Shown one piece after another: positions 5,111 to 6,285 of a DNA stretch of 6,285 nucleotides. Within the stretch, counting starts at the first letter, position 1. Each line of letters opens with the position of its first letter. A program made the translations under genes and the position numbers. Below the pieces are notes generated by a model. It ran no database searches and had not been told where the DNA came from. It saw only the letters and a list, made by a program, of their open reading frames with translations. This DNA is from an uncultured Eubacteriales bacterium (GTDB taxonomy: Bacteria > Bacillota > Clostridia > Oscillospirales > CAG-272), in NCBI GenBank assembly GCA_934401725.1, contig CAKRSS010000085.1:1-6285 (forward strand). The letters run 5' to 3'.

Positions 5111-6069
5111 GGGGACACCTCCCCGCCGCCCTCGCTGCCGCTTGCGCTTCCGGACGCGCCGCCGTTCGTGCCGGATTCCGCGCCCGCACCGGATTTATCC
5201 GTGTCTGATTTCTCAGTGTCGGACGGCTTTTTGTCGTAGGCGACGATGGAATAATCCGTTATGACAAGCACGGTGGAGATATGGTCGAGGTCGACCATGG
5301 GGGTGACGATGACGGTCATGGTGCGGCTGTAGGGGTCGGGCTCGAGCGCGGTGACGCGCCCGACGGTCAGCCCGGCGGGGTAGATGCTGCCCGTTCCGGC
5401 GGTGACGATGAGGTCGCCGAGTTCAATATCGGCGTCAATATCGACATAAGTGACCTTGCACTTACCCTGCTCGCGCAGGCTAAGGTCGCCGACGAGCAGT
5501 CCGGACGCGCCGCTGCGGGCGTCGTAGACGCCGACGGAGGAGGTAGTTTCGAGCACCGAGGTGACGGTGCAATAGCCGAGTCCGACCTGCTCGACGCGCC
5601 CGACCAGCCCCTCGGCCGTGACGACGGGCATACCGCGTTTTATGCCGTGCAGGCTGCCGCGGTTGAGCGTATAAAGTGTGCGGTAGCTGCCCGACTCGCG
5701 CCCGATGACGGTAGCGTCGGAGAGCGACCAGTTATTTTCGAGCCAATCGAGGCCGAGGTAGCCGCGCAGGTACTCGTCCTGTCTTGCGGAGGCCTGAGCG
5801 TCGGACAACTGCGCGCGCAGCTCGGCGTTCTCGCGCCGCAGCTCGGCGTTTTCCTCGGAAAGCTTTTCGACGCTCGAGAAATAGACGCCGAAGCCCTCGA
5901 TGCCGTAGGCGATTTTGGACGCGCACCAGCGCAGGGGTGCGGTCAGGGTTCCGAACAGATTTTTGACGGGATCCTCGACGCCCATAACGGCGAGCACCGT
6001 CGCGCTGACGGCGACGGCGAGGGCGATTCCCAACACCGTCAGGAGGAATTTATTTTTTAATAATTTCAT
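5107..6069 (-). CDS. mreC: Rod shape-determining protein MreC
   Basis: A 320-residue protein with the usual MreC plan: a short cytoplasmic end (MKLLKNK), one membrane helix (about 8-29), a coiled coil (about 65-97, with SVEKLSEENAELRRENAELRA-type heptads), then the extracytoplasmic beta domain (about 112-275). The beta domain includes LNRGSLHGIKRGMPVVT (135-151), GLVGRVEQVG (154-163) and GDLIVTAGTGSIYPAGL (218-234), close to family patterns. MreC scaffolds the elongasome outside the membrane and contacts PBP2 and MreD. The last 40 or so residues (281-320) are an acidic then Gly/Ser-rich tail not needed for the fold. The ATG at 6069 has GGAGGT 9 nt upstream. mreB is not in the window; upstream is repeat sequence. 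Confidence 0.93.
   Translation of the reverse strand: MKLLKNKFLLTVLGIALAVAVSATVLAVMGVEDPVKNLFGTLTAPLRWCASKIAYGIEGFGVYFSSVEKLSEENAELRRENAELRAQLSDAQASARQDEYLRGYLGLDWLENNWSLSDATVIGRESGSYRTLYTLNRGSLHGIKRGMPVVTAEGLVGRVEQVGLGYCTVTSVLETTSSVGVYDARSGASGLLVGDLSLREQGKCKVTYVDIDADIELGDLIVTAGTGSIYPAGLTVGRVTALEPDPYSRTMTVIVTPMVDLDHISTVLVITDYSIVAYDKKPSDTEKSDTDKSGAGAESGTNGGASGSASGSEGGGEVSP
5117..5122 (-). promoter_or_regulatory. Ribosome binding site of mreD
   Basis: GGAGGT on the minus strand within the mreC 3' end, 6 nt before the GTG start. It supports the unusual GTG start at 5110. Confidence 0.75.
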
Positions 6070-6078
6070 TATTTGGGT

Positions 6079-6084
6079 ACCTCC
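6079..6084 (-). promoter_or_regulatory. Ribosome binding site of mreC
   Basis: GGAGGT on the minus strand, 9 nt before the mreC ATG. It lies only a few bases from the end of the repeat array, so nearly the whole leader of mreC is repeat sequence. Confidence 0.8.
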
Positions 6085-6087
6085 GAG

Positions 6088-6231
6088 GGTGTTTTGGAAA
6101 TCGGTTTTTGAAAAGAGTTCTTTGGCCTTGGCGGGTGCACGCCGGGGTGTTTGGCGGAAAACGGTTTTTGAAAAATAGTTCTTTAGCCCGAGGGGGCCCT
6201 CGCCGTGGAGGCCACCGACGGTGGAGAAGTG
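6088..6231 (-). repeat. Two module B copies upstream of mreC
   Basis: Read on the minus strand, the first copy (6231 to about 6149) has CACTTC, H4 (CCACCG-T-CGGTGG) and the GGCTAAAGAACT block. The second (about 6148 to 6088) keeps GCCAAGGCCAAAGAACT and the following A/T tract, and repeats the ACCGTTTTCC/ACCGATTTCC and AACACCC ends of the first. H5 is missing from both, replaced by CCAAACACC or CAAAACACC. The array ends next to the mreC ribosome binding site. Confidence 0.75.
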
Positions 6232-6285
6232 TACTTTTCTGCTATGCGGCAGAAAAGTACCAAAGAGAACGCACCCAAGCGGGGG
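6226..6285 (-). repeat. Module A of the structured repeat, copy 4 (cut by window end)
   Basis: Sixty nucleotides exactly reverse-complementary to 3060-3119, covering H3 (6231-6242 with 6249-6260) and the start of H2. The module continues beyond the window. Confidence 0.85.

Overview
The window looks like chromosomal DNA from a GC-rich Clostridia member, probably Oscillospirales-like. This is inferred from GC-rich codon use, a small Cys-rich protein resembling the Firmicutes DUF6472 family, and a Firmicutes-type mreC-mreD pair. No 16S or other decisive marker is present.

There are two transcription units, convergent in direction. The rightward one (517-2357) encodes a cytoplasmic Cys-type sulfatase. 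An ATGA overlap couples it to a small Cys-rich protein whose N-terminus is a Gly/Ala-rich repeat tract. It ends at an intrinsic terminator (2376-2412). The leftward one (6069 down to 3511) encodes MreC, MreD and a CPBP-family membrane protease, with overlapping genes, and ends at a strong intrinsic terminator (3467 down to 3430). MreC and MreD belong to the cell-elongation (rod) machinery. Neither mreB nor a PBP2 gene lies next to them here.

The rest is an unusual non-coding repeat family. Module A is about 110 nt and contains three hairpins. Module B is a 91-95 nt unit, often in tandem, with two more hairpins. The order is always A then B. Four clusters are present: 22-433 (+), about 2413-2629 (-), 2998-3429 (+) and 6088-6285 (-, running off the window). 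Each transcription unit is bracketed by two inverted clusters, with B next to the genes and A outside. Between the two inner clusters lie about 370 nt (2630-2997) with no recognisable gene. Some stretches are identical over 60-66 nt. In the diverged copies several stem positions change together so that pairing is kept, which suggests selection on structure or propagation of a palindromic element. Both terminators feed directly into the same repeat motif. The repeat family is the most interesting content of the window; I do not recognise it as a named element.
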